From the NCBI GenBank assembly GCA_963422465.1, contig OY730171.1, positions 558,001-622,000 on the forward strand: a stretch of 64,000 nt of DNA, written 5' to 3'. This document shows, piece after piece, positions 11,874 through 24,343 of the stretch (positions within the stretch are counted from its first letter, which is position 1; each line of letters opens with the position of its first letter). The stretch is from Lichina pygmaea (lineage: Eukaryota; Ascomycota; Lichinomycetes; Lichinales; Lichinaceae). The notes beneath the pieces were generated by a model, which saw only the letters and a list, made by a program, of their open reading frames with translations, searched no databases and had not been told where the DNA came from. The translations under genes and the position numbers were made by a program.

Positions 11874-14365
11874 CGACCGGGCCTGGTCGGAGAATGGAAG
11901 AGAGGCGGCGATGTCGGCGATGATGGGTTGAGGTGGACGGAGTAGAGGAGTTTGTGCGATCATACGAACACACAAACAGCTCCCCTCTACACACAACAAC
12001 ACCTACGCGACGCACGACTCTTTTCCCGCGGCGAAGTCGCAAATCGGCCAGAACAGAAAAATTGTGATCGGGCCGGGGGCCTGGCTCGCTTTATACTCGT
12101 ACGTCGGTACGGAGGTACAAGGCTGCAACATGTGAGTCACTTCCACCAAGCCGACTTCAGCGCTTTCCCGGATCCGGCTACACCGCTCGCTTCCTTCACC
12201 CTTTCTTTCCACCCCTTTCTTTTTCCACTCTCCCACGACTTTTGCTAGCCCTTTCTTGCAAATTGTGGAGGGGGACGTGCAGTATGTACAGTACCGGGCC
12301 CATCGTTTTCTCCTTTCCAAATTTCCCATTCGCTCTTCCCACCGACATCGTCGAGAAAAAGAGGTGAATTTCTTCCACATGATTTCGACTTAACCTCTCT
12401 GTGATTGGTTGTCGCCTCGTCAAAGTCCGGCCTCTCCCGAGAGGCTCTCTCGACCCTCCCTGAGATCTAGCGGCTGAACGGGCTGTTTCGGGAGCACGGG
12501 CTAAGCGCCATACCCCCTCGTTTCCTTGTGGTCTGCACCTTCCCGCCCGGGCCAATCGCCGGCCGTTCGTTCGTACGGAGAGCATACCATGCTCGGTTGC
12601 CGTACACGCTACAGCCGCTCGCCCTAATAGAACCACAGCCTAAAAGGTACCCAGTACTTCCGTACTCTCACGCATCATCAAGACAAGGGCTGGCGATGGT
12701 CGTCTGTCTCCGAGTACGAACTGGGGGCCGATGAAGATCGGCCCGTCGCTGATGGCGTCCGGCAAAGACGGCGGTTGCCTGATGGGAGAGGATCCAGGCT
12801 CGGCAAGACCGCCAGAGCCTCGCACGAGTGGCACGGTCTCGTATTCGCCCGTCTCCTACCTCGGTACGGTGGACTATAAAGTCCTGTCCAGTACTCTGCT
12901 TCCCCCCTGTAATCAGATGCCGCGGCTGCCTAGGGTACGTAGAGCACAGGCGCGTGCAAGCCTGGCCACAGTGGCCTCTTCGCCACGGTACGGTACTTTT
13001 GTGCGCAGGTACATACGTACTGTACCAGTATACACTCGCATGTACTTACGTACATACGTACCCTCGCATGCCTCGTAGTACGTAAACGGTACGGAGTATG
13101 GAGGTAAGTTTTTACGTACGGAAGTACGGAGTACTACGTACAAGCTTTGTAGCAGGGTCACATGACCAAGCCCACATCACTGCACACAGACAACATCAAC
13201 CAGTTCACTGTGACCACTTAACATTCTGACTCTTCTGCAAAGGTGAGGTCCTAGCCAAAGACTTGGTGTGTCTTTCTGTCGTGGTATTTGACACACTAGT
13301 CAGGTACTGTATGGAAGAGTGTTACGTAGGTCATTGAATAGGGGCATGAAAAGGAACAGGAAGTAGACACTGGTAGGTTGCGAGTCTGCAAGTCCGCAAG
13401 AAGTGCAAGCAAGAAGGGCAAGCAAGGAGAGCGTTGGATGCTGTATACTCTGTACATATGAGTAAGGCTATGTGGTGCAACCTCTGCGTCTCAGATTCCT
13501 GACGAAAAATCCTTGGATCATGTAGTTACAGTAGGCAAGCGACAAGCGCAGGAGCTTCACCTCTTGCAGACAGTTCACTATGGTGTCTGACTGGTCTTCA
13601 AGAGACTCCAAATGTCCGATGCAGATCTATCTGGATTACGCTACTACTTGGTACGCGGGAAGGACTCCCATGGAGAATCACTTGGGCAGGAACAAGGACC
13701 TCCTTCGACGTCGCCTCGGTGTGATGTCTGGCTACAACCGCTCTGTACTGTCAAGAGGATCATTGAGCCAACTCATTGACAGTCGAGGGTGGTCGGGCAT
13801 GGGAGCCCTTTGGCCTGGTTGGGAACAGAGCTCACAGTACTTCTGCATCTACTTGCTCACCATATCCGTTAGCCAGTAGTCCTAAGGATCTTCGGATGAG
13901 ACGTTGCTTCGAGACTCGTCTTTCAAGAGAAGAACCCCGTGTGTGCCGTATGGTGTAGCAAGACGGTCGGCTTGCCTTCGACGGACCTCGGAGAGGCCAC
14001 CAGTGAGAAAACCGTTGCATGTGTACCTGTCGTGAAATACCTGGGGAAGGCTGGTGATGATGATGATGATGATGACGGACCCCGAGATGGGCTGAACTAA
14101 ACTGGTCAGATGGTGTCTTGGCCGATGCAATTAGGCCCTAGCATTCTGCTTGTGGCCTCGACCGAGACCATGCTTTGACTTGCCACGTTCACCTATGCTT
14201 TTGGGCCTGCTCTGACCATGTTCCAAGAGATGTGAGGGGACAGAAATATCCAGGAGCTGATGAAGACGAAGACGGTTCCAAGGAAGATGGAAAGATAAAA
14301 CACAGAAACAAGAGAGAGAGAGGCAAGGAGAGGCCTTGGCCGCCGTCGTGACCATGTTCAAGGCG
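11061..14365. other. Intergenic 3.3 kb between TBP and AIM21
   Basis: Upstream region of TBP and 3' flank of AIM21. It contains a CT dinucleotide run at 11841-11871, GTAC-rich stretches at about 12270-12300 and 12990-13142, and a small GAT run at 14056-14075. No family sequence or consistent splice structure was found on either strand. Confidence 0.5.
11841..11871. repeat. CT dinucleotide microsatellite
   Basis: About 15 uninterrupted CT units (GA on the minus strand), roughly 780 bp upstream of the TBP start codon. A polypyrimidine/polypurine tract in a promoter region; any regulatory role is speculative. Confidence 0.95.
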
Positions 14366-17300
14366 TCAGCGTGAAGCACTCGAAACGTGATGGCTGCGTT
14401 GTGGCTTGCTGGACCACGTAGTCCCGTCGGAGACCTGTTCGATGGTGTCCGTGGGTGCGGCCGCTGTTGGGCTTGGGCTCACGGCCTTCTCGGTCGGACT
14501 GGTCGGTTTGGCCGGAGCGGTCGATGTCAAGCCTGGAACGGCCTCGGCCTGCCCCACGGGCACCGATGTCTTCGCCTCATCGGGATGCTCCGACGACCTA
14601 GCCCGAGACTCGTCCAACGTTCCGGCGGCGGTGTCGGTCGCCAAGGCCGGGCCCCCGTCAAGCTTGGCATCCGGGGACGGGCTCGACGGCGAAAGTCGAT
14701 CGCCGGCCACGTCTAGACGCCCGTCGCCCGTGATCTGCCACAGCGTCCGAGTTTGCGCGATGCCGAGCCTCGTTGACGGCGTTTCCTCGCCCCCCTCGGG
14801 CGCCACGGTCGACGGAGAGGTCCCCGGTCGTCGCCTCGCCGGGCCCCGCGCTCGGCCTTTGCGGATGTCCGACAGGGGCGCCTTTTCCTTCTCCTTCTCC
14901 TTCTCCGCCCCGGCCTCGTCGGCGGCCTTCTCGGGAGACTTCACCGCGCGAGGCCCCATCTGCAATCGTTTGTCGAGGTCCGACATGAAGCCGGCCTTGA
15001 GCGACGCGATCTTGCTCCCGTTGGGTCGAGCGGGAACCGCGGACTTCGGCCTCGGCGCCGGGGGTATGGCGGATCCAGCGGCTGCCGACGATCCGCCGCC
15101 TTCGGAGGCGCTGCCTGTGAAGGCTTTGGAGGCCACAGATGCTGACGGCCTTGTGAGCGGGGCTGCTGCAGAGCCATCTCCGACGGCCGGTTTCGATGGA
15201 CGTGCGGGCACCGGAGGTCTCGGTCGGTCCATCGGTGGCGTCGCTCTGCGTGCGGACGCAAATGCGGAAGGCAAGCTTGATGCGCTGGCGGCGTCCATCT
15301 TTCCTGGCTCCGTCGGTGGCTCCGTCTGAAGAGTCGGAGATCCATCTGCTGTATCCTGTCGTCTCGGAGACGCCGCGGCATCTGACTCCGGGTCAGCTGG
15401 AGCCACCGGCTTCGCGGGTCGCTGTGGAATTCCTGGCTGCGGCGACATCCCGACCGGAGAGGACTTCTTGGGCCTCGATGGCCTGGCCGGGACGGCCGGG
15501 GGACCGGCCTTCTCCTTCGCGGGCGATTGCACCGCGTTCGCTCTCTTGTCGGCATCGACGGGCGTATCGACTGGCGTCTCGACGTCGTCCGGCTGAAGCG
15601 TCGATACCACCGTCTCGAGCTGGAGACTTGCCGGCGAATCTTCCCAGATGTCTCGGCCCGGAAACCGCTGCTTCGACATGGGCCGTTCGGGCAGCTCGCT
15701 CGGCACGTCAGACTTGAAGTGACGTCTCGGCAGATCCAGGCCATCGTCCTCGGAACGGACACGCGGCATGTCGCCCTCGGGCCTGGACCGATCGACGTCT
15801 GGTGCCGGCGCACGCTCGTCGTCCTTGTCCGCGATGATCGTTTGGGCGTCATCCTCGATCAAGGGCGGCGTCGTGATGGTCGCCTGCAGTTGCGCGCTGC
15901 TTGGGGCATCCTCCCACACGTCCTCGCTCGGAAAACGTTGCTTCAACAGCAGATCGGGCCTGAGCGGGAACCTCCTCTTCGCCTGCCTCCTCGAAGCGGG
16001 ACCGGAACGTGCTCGGTCGTCGTCGTCGTCGTCGCCGTCTTCGTCATCCTCCTGGTCAGGGAAGAGCGGTTCGTACTCCTCGACATCTTCCAGTGGCGTG
16101 CCCATGGCATCCTCCGCCTCGTCTGGCACCAGATGGCGCGGATAGCCGGGATTCAGTACCACCATGCTGGTCGGACGGCTGCCGGACATGCTCGAGTTGC
16201 GACTCTCTGTGCGGCTGATGCCGCCGACGTGCGACCAGTGGGCGTCTGGATCCCAGCCGCCTTGAAGCTCGCTGGCGCTGCGTTCGAGCGGCGGCGAGAC
16301 GGCCGGGTACATGTGCTCCGAACCGGGTTCCTTGGCGACCTCGTCCGAGGCCAGGATCGGCACGCCGTAGCCGCGCTCGTCGACCCAGCCACCTTCGTCG
16401 GCCGCGTTGCCGCCACTGGGCCCTAGATCCTCCGCCGGAGGATCGTAGCCTCCGCTGCCGCCGCCGCCGCCGCCGCCGCTGCCGCCGCCGCCGCCGATCA
16501 TGTCGCTCCGGTGCGCCGGCGGATCGATATGGATCACGTTATCGTCGTCCGAACCTTCGGCAGCCTTGCCCGACGACTCGTGGGGCTGCGAGCCCGGACG
16601 ACCGGTCTCCTCACCTGCCTCGGCCTCCTGATCGAGGTCGGTCGAGCCGCCGTCTTTCCGCAACGGGGAATCGGTGTGCGTCTGTGCGCGCACCGGCGCG
16701 TCGGAGGGGGTGTGGCTCTGCTGTTGGTAGGTGGAAGCCGGCCTAGGCGAGGCCAGCTTCGCCGTGTACGATTCTGACGCGATATATCCAATCTCCTCGA
16801 GGGGCGTTCCCAGAACGGCTGGAGACGTACCTATGCGCCGAACGACGCCGTCGTGAGAAGGGTCCTCCGCAGATCGAAGCGTGGAGGTCCCGCGCCGACT
16901 ACCAACTTACCCACTCCGGCACCCTTGCTTGCCGTTTCTCGGACGATTCGATCCAGCTCCTCGCGACTCAGAGCAAACTCGCCACGCCCACCGCCGATGC
17001 CCGGGCCATACTCTCCGTGCTCCTCGTGCTCAAGGGCCTCCGGATGCTTTTCGTACCAGGCTCTCTCGAATCTGTCATGGGACGGCGTGCCGTGGCCGTG
17101 GAGGCCGTAACTGCCGGGCGGGGGCTGGAGGTGATCCCGGCTGCTACGGGTGCGGCGGTGGTGGCGGCCAGACCGCTGATGGGCTTCGACCAGGACGCCA
17201 GCCGCCGAGGGAGTACCCACGCCACCGAAAGGGGCCGGGGACGGAGCCTGGACGTCTCCGGCGTTGGGATACATGGGCACTCGCTGGCCGATTTCGGGTA

Positions 17301-17943
17301 TCCCATGCTCGACGTCGCCCGGCTGGGTCGACGGGGTACGCTCCGACGAGACAAGCGAGTTTTCGCTGGCGAAGCTGGCCCTCGTCTTCAGCGACCGGCC
17401 GATTGGATCCTTGTCGTCCTCGTGAGCCCTGCCGATGCCTGCGGCGGCCGCCTGAGACGAGTCTGTTCGGGTGACGGTGGCGATCCTCGCCTTCGCGCTG
17501 GATGTCGGGAGCGCGGGCTTCGGCGCGTGGAGCTCGATGTCGCGGACGACATTGCGCGTGGTCGTGGTCGGGGTCGCGGTCGAGGCCAGACGGGGCTCCG
17601 AGGCCGACGTGGCTCCTTGCGGCTGCTTCTCGAAGAAGGCTGCATACTCGGTGCCTTCCTGGCCAATGGAAGGGAGCTCGAGCGTGGACTCATCCTGGGT
17701 CGGCGTCGGACTAGTCGCATTCAGGGCCTGGGCCAAGTTGTGTCCACCGCCGCTCAAGGCAAAGGTGGACTTGTTGAGCGGAGACCGAGCAAAGCTATCC
17801 CTGTGCGGAGACGACGAACGGTCCATCGCGCGGGCCGGCCTCGGTGGGATCCGGGGCGCATCGAGGCCGACGCCGGACGGACGAGACTCCTTCTGCGACC
17901 GAACGGGCCTCGGTGGAATGGACGGCACGGATGGAGCCGACAT
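14366..17943 (-). CDS. AIM21 actin-regulatory protein
   Basis: Two exons, 17943..16911 and 16830..14366, joined across an 80-nt intron (GTAAGT donor, GCATAG acceptor); 1165 aa. The N-terminus MSAPSVPSIPPRPVRSQ and the PPRPARAMDRSSSPHRDSFA block are typical of filamentous-fungal AIM21, as is the EEIGYIASESYTAKLASPRP stretch right after the intron. Two copies of the family motif (KQRFPSEDVWED near residue 643 and KQRFPGRDIWED near 733) are followed by many PxxP segments (PPAVPARPSRPKK), then KIASLKAGFMSDLDKRLQMG, an EKEK run and GRARGPARRRPG. A Gly run lies at about 16450-16495. Known: yeast Aim21, with Tda2, caps barbed ends of actin filaments in cortical patches. Mostly disordered protein; start chosen by conservation. 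Confidence 0.93.
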
Positions 17944-19536
17944 GACGGGAAGACTTCTAGAAAGGTATGCCGAACGGACTCGATGGTCTTGGACGTCGCC
18001 GCAGCTCAACGGGGCAGAATCTGGGCGTTGAACTGCCGGTCAGCCAACGTGCCAATCCTTCCGACGCCGGACACCAACGGGCGGCCGTTGGAGGGGAGCT
18101 CGTCTGAGTAGTTCGAAGACGGCGGTGATGGCGGGCGGCGGAGCCGGTGAAATACCGGGGCAGGCGGGGGGTAGACCGTCCGAGCCTGCAGGAACCCCCA
18201 TGGCGATCGAGGAGCCTACCCCTCGATTGTAGCACTACGACGCTCCATGATGCAGATAGAATCAGAGAACCGTCAGCATACCTTGAAGCGAAGCTCGATT
18301 GCAAGAGCAGAGACGGTCGGGTTCTCAACGCGCTGTTTTGCCCCTCAATCGAATTTAAAAGTGAGGCTCACAACGGTTCGGCCGTCGGGAAGGGAATGGA
18401 GGAAGGTTGGAAGAGACTGGTGGGGAGAGACCGAAGGCCCGGCAAGGTTGGGATCTGCAACGGCGGTGCTGATTATCAAAGCTAGCTGTACATACGTACC
18501 TGTGACCCGCCACGCCCGCTAAGGCCCGTTCAGGAAAGAGGGGGCAGTGGCAGGGCCTGACTAAGCCGCTCTAGTCCAGTTCTCGATGTGGCCAAGGCGC
18601 CGGCGATGGATTGTCACTTTTGATCCTGACGCCAGAAACACTAGGGTGCGACTGATATTGTATCGCTCTCAACGACGGCAGGGGGCCCAGGCCCTGACGT
18701 ATGTACGTACGAGTACTCGTAGGAGGCCGATGTCACGTGGCGTTCCACGTGACCCTTCTACACCCACGCAGACGTCTCTCTAGCAGTAATTAGGAATACG
18801 TATGTACCATACGTACTGCCACCCGATTCAACCCCTTCGGACCGATATGTTGTTCACCGGTTCGAAGCCAATACATTTCACGGCGTTGGTACTTTTGTAA
18901 ACCGTTGATCAAGCAGTGCGAGTACGAGTACGGAAGTATTAGAAAGTAGTGGTTCTTCCTCGTACCTGGCGATTCTATACTCCGTACGAGTACTCGTACG
19001 GCCCAGAGGAGGCACGGGAGCCGGGGAGGTACGAGGGTACGTAAGTACCAGTACCCGGAACGTCGATGGAATCACGTGCCTGTCAAGGGAGCCAGGTGAG
19101 TTACCAGAAACGAGTGCTGTATGGAAAGCACTTGAAGAACATGCTCCACGCCATACGACACACCTACCCACGAAGCATCCTGTGCGCTCCAGGCAGCGGA
19201 GCCTCCTGGAACCTAAGCGGTAGATGCGACCGACGATGAAGATAATGATGATAAGGAGACAAGATCATGCCGAAAGAAATATAGTGCCGTGGTCGAGTCC
19301 CGTCGAGAACGCCCCCTTCCCGAAAAGACACAAGGCGCGACAGAAAGCAAAGTCCGACGGCGCCACACCGTCAACCAATCGCGCGAAAGTCGAGATGCAC
19401 CAGGTCCAGCCCTCCTCCCTCTCGGAGGCAAAGCCGGGGAGTAGCTAGAAAGGGTGATGCCCCGGACCGATGAACCCCCATGCGACAGTGCTTTTCCCTT
19501 TTTCCCACGCCCACAGGATACGTCTTACCACTCCGA
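17944..19536. other. Intergenic between AIM21 and TVP18
   Basis: About 1.6 kb, no supported gene. GTAC/TACTCGTAC clusters occur at 18700-18730, 18800-18825 and 18915-19050. The left part is the AIM21 upstream region. Confidence 0.5.
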
Positions 19537-20288
19537 TCATACGATCATCTGCGCGACGCCTTGTCCGCCGAGCGTTTTGCTGCCGACGAAGCCCTGGCCC
19601 TTGAGCCCGGCCAGAGCGTAGAAGACCGCGGCGAGCATCAGCAGCACGGCAGCGGCGATGAGGCTGGTGGGCTTGGCCACGATACTGATCCACTGGATGG
19701 CGCTCATCGCAAGGTAAACGCCGGCCCGGATGTAGTTGGTCGTGACCCTGCGTATCAGAGCGTCGAACTTGGATGATGTCGGGCAGATCCGTAGCAGAAG
19801 AGGGATCTCGACGAAGATCAGGATAAAGGCCGACACGCTAGGCCAGGGTGAGCGGTTGGACGGTGGCGAGCCCTGCTGGTCGGGGATACGTACAGGCATA
19901 GTACGCTAAAGAGGATGACCAAGTTGAAGTGGAAGATGTTGGCGATACCGAGGGCAAAACATAAGATGATGCACAGCACCCCAGTCCTGTACCGTTCGAC
20001 ACCTGTTAGCTACGTGGTATCGCGCTCGACGACACTCGAGAGCAGTGCGATGTGATCGCTTGAGCCGCTGGACAATGGGGGATTCGTCCGTCTCGTTGCT
20101 GCTGAAGACGCCTTCCGGCAAGGACATTGTCATGGGGGAGGACAGAGCGGCGTAGTAAAGGTCCGCGACCGACCATTGTCCATAGATACCTGGGTGTCGC
20201 AAGACGGTCAGCAGCAGCCCTTCTCGCAAAGTGGTTTTCCAGACGACCTACTGAAGTTCCGGGATCGAAACTCATCTGCTATCGTCAT
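19537..20288 (-). CDS. Golgi membrane protein TVP18
   Basis: Four exons: 20288..20252, 20189..20174 (a 16-nt microexon), 19986..19894, 19837..19537; introns 62, 187 and 56 nt; 148 aa, the usual family length. Exon 1 encodes MTIADEFRSRNF, the microexon completes SIYGQW, exon 3 gives TGVLCIILCFALGIANIFHF, and the last exon holds VSAFILIFVEIPLLLRICPT plus the conserved end FVGSKTLGGQGVAQMIV. Four hydrophobic segments fit a small multi-pass protein. Branch points CTGAC and CTAAC sit before the first two acceptors, and every phase matches. One donor, GTCGGT at 20173, is unusual. TVP18 proteins localise to late-Golgi vesicles with Tlg2; their exact role is unknown. Confidence 0.93.
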
Positions 20289-21202
20289 TGCTCGATCTGT
20301 ATGAGAATCGACGTCCCGAGCAGGATTTCACTGAAGTCGCGTGCCGTTCCACGGACGGGCTCTTTCAGGGGAACGATATCCGGTCAGCTACTGAGGATGG
20401 AGGTTCCCTCGCCGGCGAAGGGGGCCACGTACGGTGGTTCGCGGGTTCCCTGGTCGACTGCCGCGTTGTTTCGTGTCGTGATTTTGTTTCCTTCGAGCCG
20501 TGGTGTGAAAGCAGGGTGGAGGTTGCTTTGATGTCGTATGTCATGCGTTGCGAGTAAGCAGAAGCCTAACGTTGTCTGAAGAGCAGGAGCAACGGGTAAA
20601 TTCGTCCTCCGTAACTGCGTCGTAAATTTAGACGCGCCTCGCAACTTACCGTACTCGTACCAGTTGTGCCAGTACGGCGCAGTTACCGCGCCATAAGTTT
20701 CGAGATCTAATCACGTGACCAGAATCAAGCCTAAATTTCGTCCCGCCTGCACCGCCCCACGGCCCGTTTGCAGTCGTCATCAGCATTGTCCGCCCCTGCC
20801 CTCGTCCGTCAAGGCATGGCATCTAGCTCTAGAGCTTCGTAAGTTAGGTACGGAGTACGTACGTATAGGGTGTTGCGACCATAGAGTAGCCATGCAGAGG
20901 TTGGCTTCCGCGGCTGCCTAGCGGCTTACGACGCCCTGGAACACGAACGTTGACGATCTACTCATGAAGCCCTTGTACTTCTCGCAAACGTACGTATACA
21001 GGCTGCAACGAGGCTAAACTATCGCCTGCCAGTTGGAAGCCGAATCTCGAGCGCCGTTTTCAGGGAGTAGTGAGGACGAAAGAACCTGATGAAGCTGGAA
21101 TTTTAGGGCACATGCTGGGCCAAAGGAGATGTTGAACCGCCGCACTCCTAGCTGGTGCTGCAGCTCGGATATCTATCCACCGCGAAATTCAGGTGTGTCA
21201 GA
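20289..21202. other. Intergenic between TVP18 and NTF2
   Basis: About 900 bp, read as the TVP18 promoter plus NTF2 3' flank. Nothing else recognised; GTAC clusters at about 20850-20865 and 20990-21000. Confidence 0.5.
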
Positions 21203-21986
21203 TCAGGCGGCCGAGTAGATGAGCCGGAAAACGTCGTTGAACACGAAGTAGCTCCCTTGGCCGTCGGGCATGAGCTGGAAAGATTGGGTGTAGTTCATCG
21301 GCTTCTGCTCTTCGTCCACCTGATCGATATAAGAATTATCTCTGCTAACCACAAGAGGGGGTCAACGCCCACGGACCAGAAGTGCACCGGTGACCATGAC
21401 CAAGATTCCCCCCGCCTGGTTTGATGGCTGAGCGTCTAGTGTGGAGATTTCGTGTCGGACCTTCTCAAATGGTAGGCCCTGGATCAGACAGCACGGTCAG
21501 ACAGCACACCATCTTGGAAGATGCATGTTCTTGAAAAGGTAACCTTGACTTTGTTCGGGAGGGATGCTAAAAGATATTGGGGGGTCACTTACCGCCAGCT
21601 TCTCTACGATGCCAGCTGCTCCCTGGATGGCATGGTTCTCGAACGTGAGCATCGACGTATCGCGCTGGAAATCAGAGCATCAGGATTAGCTTCGTGTCAA
21701 ATTCAACAGTACGGCGCGTCTAGGACTCGGGACTCGAGTGGGGAATTCGGGAACATACATAGAGCGTGGCGAGCCCTTGTCGGCCGCTATCGAATGTGTT
21801 GTAGTAGAACGCCACAAACTCCTCTAAGAGGACTCTTGATAAGCCAAGCTGAGACAGGGCACATATCGCATAAGTCGAGAATACTGACTCGCAATCTGCT
21901 GGAAATCGACTAGTGTGGATGTCAGTCAGCCAGTCACGCTGATTAGCAAACACAGAGGTTGCGGGGTACGAACCGCCACCTGCCAT
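21203..21986 (-). CDS. NTF2: Nuclear transport factor 2
   Basis: Six exons: 21986..21974, 21909..21889, 21823..21759, 21664..21593, 21478..21377, 21319..21203; introns 64, 65, 94, 114 and 57 nt; 129 aa. No exon is longer than 117 nt, so no long open frame betrays the gene. The pieces join to a full NTF2 fold: DFQQIAKEFVAFYYNTFD, GRQGLATLY, DTSMLTFENHAIQGAAGIVE, KLAGLPFEKVRHEISTLDAQ, GGILVMVTGALLVDEEQKP, MNYTQSFQLMPDGQGSYFVF and NDVFRLIYSAA. NTF2 binds RanGDP and FxFG nucleoporins and returns Ran to the nucleus. The first two coding exons (13 and 21 nt) are the least certain; donors GTTCGT, GTCAGT and GTCCGT are non-consensus, but the frame and protein demand them. Confidence 0.93.
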
Positions 21987-24343
21987 TGTGAAGCAATTTC
22001 TTGGGCACTCGGAGCAATGTGCGAAGACGCGATCACAGGAGAAATACCCAGCTGCTCAGCTGCTTCTCGAGGGATATATATACAGAACTGGAAGTTGACG
22101 GAATCCAGGGCCGCTCGATGAGCTGAAATTACCAGGTAGGCAGGTGGGGGTTGGACAAGGAGGGGCAGCATCACGTGACGATCTGCTGAATCAGCAAATC
22201 AAAGACACCATCGGTCAGTGCTTCATCTCAACCTCCGTACGTACGATACGTCTCTTGAAGACAAGTACAGTAAGTCGCCCACGCTTCCAGTTGCAGATGC
22301 TGGAAAGAACATCGTTCCCACTCGCAAGGTCAAATGATGTACAAAACCATAAACTATAACTTCTGATTTCATCGTGAAGCACAGAATACGCACTGATCCC
22401 CCGAACCTCATACATATATTGTCTTCAAGCCACTGTGGAAAAATCTTGGTGTGCAGCGGCTAATAGCGTGATAATTGACAGACTTGGGTTGTTTGTGCGA
22501 TGGGAACTTGAACTCTATCAAAGGAGGTCATTCCGATAACATCGCCTGCTGTGCCAGCGCAGATCCTGCTGGACGATGCACAATCAGACAAGAACCGATC
22601 TTGTTGCTCGTGAGCGGAGGACAAATATTATACCATCGACCGGAAATGGAGAAGCTGTTGCCGAGGCATGGAGAGAATAAGACTTAGGGAACACAGATTT
22701 GTCACCAGGACAAATAGATTTGATATCAAGCTGGGCTTAGCTTTCGAAGAGAGAACTAAACTTGGGGCTTCTCTCGGGAGACGTACAGCTCATCATTGTT
22801 CTGAACTGCCAAAGGGTTTCCTCAGATGCCTTTGAGTGTTCTACCAAGATCTTGCTGAATGCTGTACCCCAACTGGTAGGGCTGTGCTCGAAGTACCCAT
22901 GCCTGAGATGTTGACATCTCTTCATCAGTCTCGTGGCCCTTCACTTGGTGATCCTTTCAGCATCAATCACCTGCCGTTTGATTCGTGCGTTACCAATCGG
23001 AACGTGGCAGCCATTCGGATGAAAGGCCCTCTTACATGGCCTGTAGGCGACTTCCTCGTCGACCGTGGACCATCGCGTTTGCCCCTTATCTCTCGATGAT
23101 CTCGCTCTGTTGGTTTCAGTGGAGGAAGTACAAGATATCACTCGCGTGCTGTATGGAAGCGTCGACCGTGGACTATCCTGCTTTTCCCTCGTCTCTTGAC
23201 GGTCTCGCTCTCCTGGGTTCAGTGGAGGAGGTACGAGAGGTATCTCATGAGATTGCTATTTGGAGCGAACAGTGATGTACACAAGTACATGTTTGTGTTC
23301 TGCAACTGTCTTGCAGACCAGAAAGAAATAAAATACATTGATCTCGTGGAGGATCGAACCCACAACTACCTCCGCGCTCAAAAACTGCAAAAACTACAGG
23401 CGTGAGCCTGCTAAACTCTCACACTCGTAGGAACCCCAGTGCAAGCAACCTGGGCGTCTATGGTTCCTAATGTGATGTTGAGTTTGGCCAGACCCCTCTA
23501 CCATAACTCACACCCACTCAGGTTTCAGGCGGCACACAGCGGACAGTCACCTCCCCCCCACGTGCCTCCCTGTTAGTATTTTGGGAGGGGATCGGGGGGA
23601 GATGACCGTCTTTACTGGGAGGTTGGAAGAAGTACGCAGCTCCTCCCAACTAGGCCACAAAGGGCCTATCCTGTTTTCCCACACTTGAAAGGAACCGAGG
23701 TGCGGGAATATATATTGTAATACCGGGAGAGAGCCGGGCATGTGATTTGAGAGCGTACTTCCGGGGAACCAGTGGATGGGGCAAGGCGCTCAGCGCCGTC
23801 AGGGCGAGACCTGTGGGATTTTCCGTCAAGCTAGTGTTTGATCTTGGTCTCGGTCTTTCTCTCCAAACTGCCTCTTCATGACTTCTCCCGGATGACCATA
23901 CTAGACGACGGGCCTAGTACGGACTCCAACGCATAATGTCAACAGAACTACGGAACCAGCAACACACCTCTACAGCAGCAGAACTGGCCGTTAGTTATCC
24001 TCCTCTTGGCCGTGGCCAAGGACATAATTCCTCGAAAGGATGTGCTGAGATAGCAGGGATTGGGCCTTGCTGATTTTCCACATTCTCGATTTTCAGCTAC
24101 AGCATCTGGATGACTTGGGGAGCCGTCTTCGAGGCTATGGAGTTCCTCCGTCCCTGCGTGTTATTTTTATACACCTCTCCGTCCAGCAAGCGGTGTCCTA
24201 TGGCTGCGACGTGGCAGTTTGCAAGGCTTCTTGGATTCATCGCGGAACTGGCGTTCCATTGATTCCGACATCACATTCAAGGATACGAACTCTGTCGTCA
24301 AGAAAAGAGAGGGGTTCAAGGTTTCGCCACTGCATAGTCCTCA
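21987..24343. other. Intergenic 2.4 kb upstream of NTF2
   Basis: No supported gene. It holds a diverged tandem duplication at 23058-23250 and a box-B-like stretch at about 23350-23360 that does not fold as a tRNA. AT content is higher than in the coding neighbours. A small gene made only of short exons, like NTF2, could still be hidden here. Confidence 0.4.
23058..23250. repeat. Diverged tandem duplication, period 103 bp
   Basis: GTCGACCGTGGACCATC at 23058 recurs as GTCGACCGTGGACTATC at 23161. Both copies continue with related CTCTCGATGATCTCGCTCT or CTCTTGACGGTCTCGCTCT sequence and then GTTTCAGTGGAGGAAGTAC or GTTCAGTGGAGGAGGTAC. Two copies of about 90 bp. Confidence 0.75.

Noticed and set aside
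23335-23430. tRNA-like box B (GGTTCGATCC on the minus strand) with a box-A-like TAGCAGGCTC
   Set aside because: The T stem needs a bulge and the acceptor ends do not pair, so at best a decayed tRNA relic; not reported as a gene.
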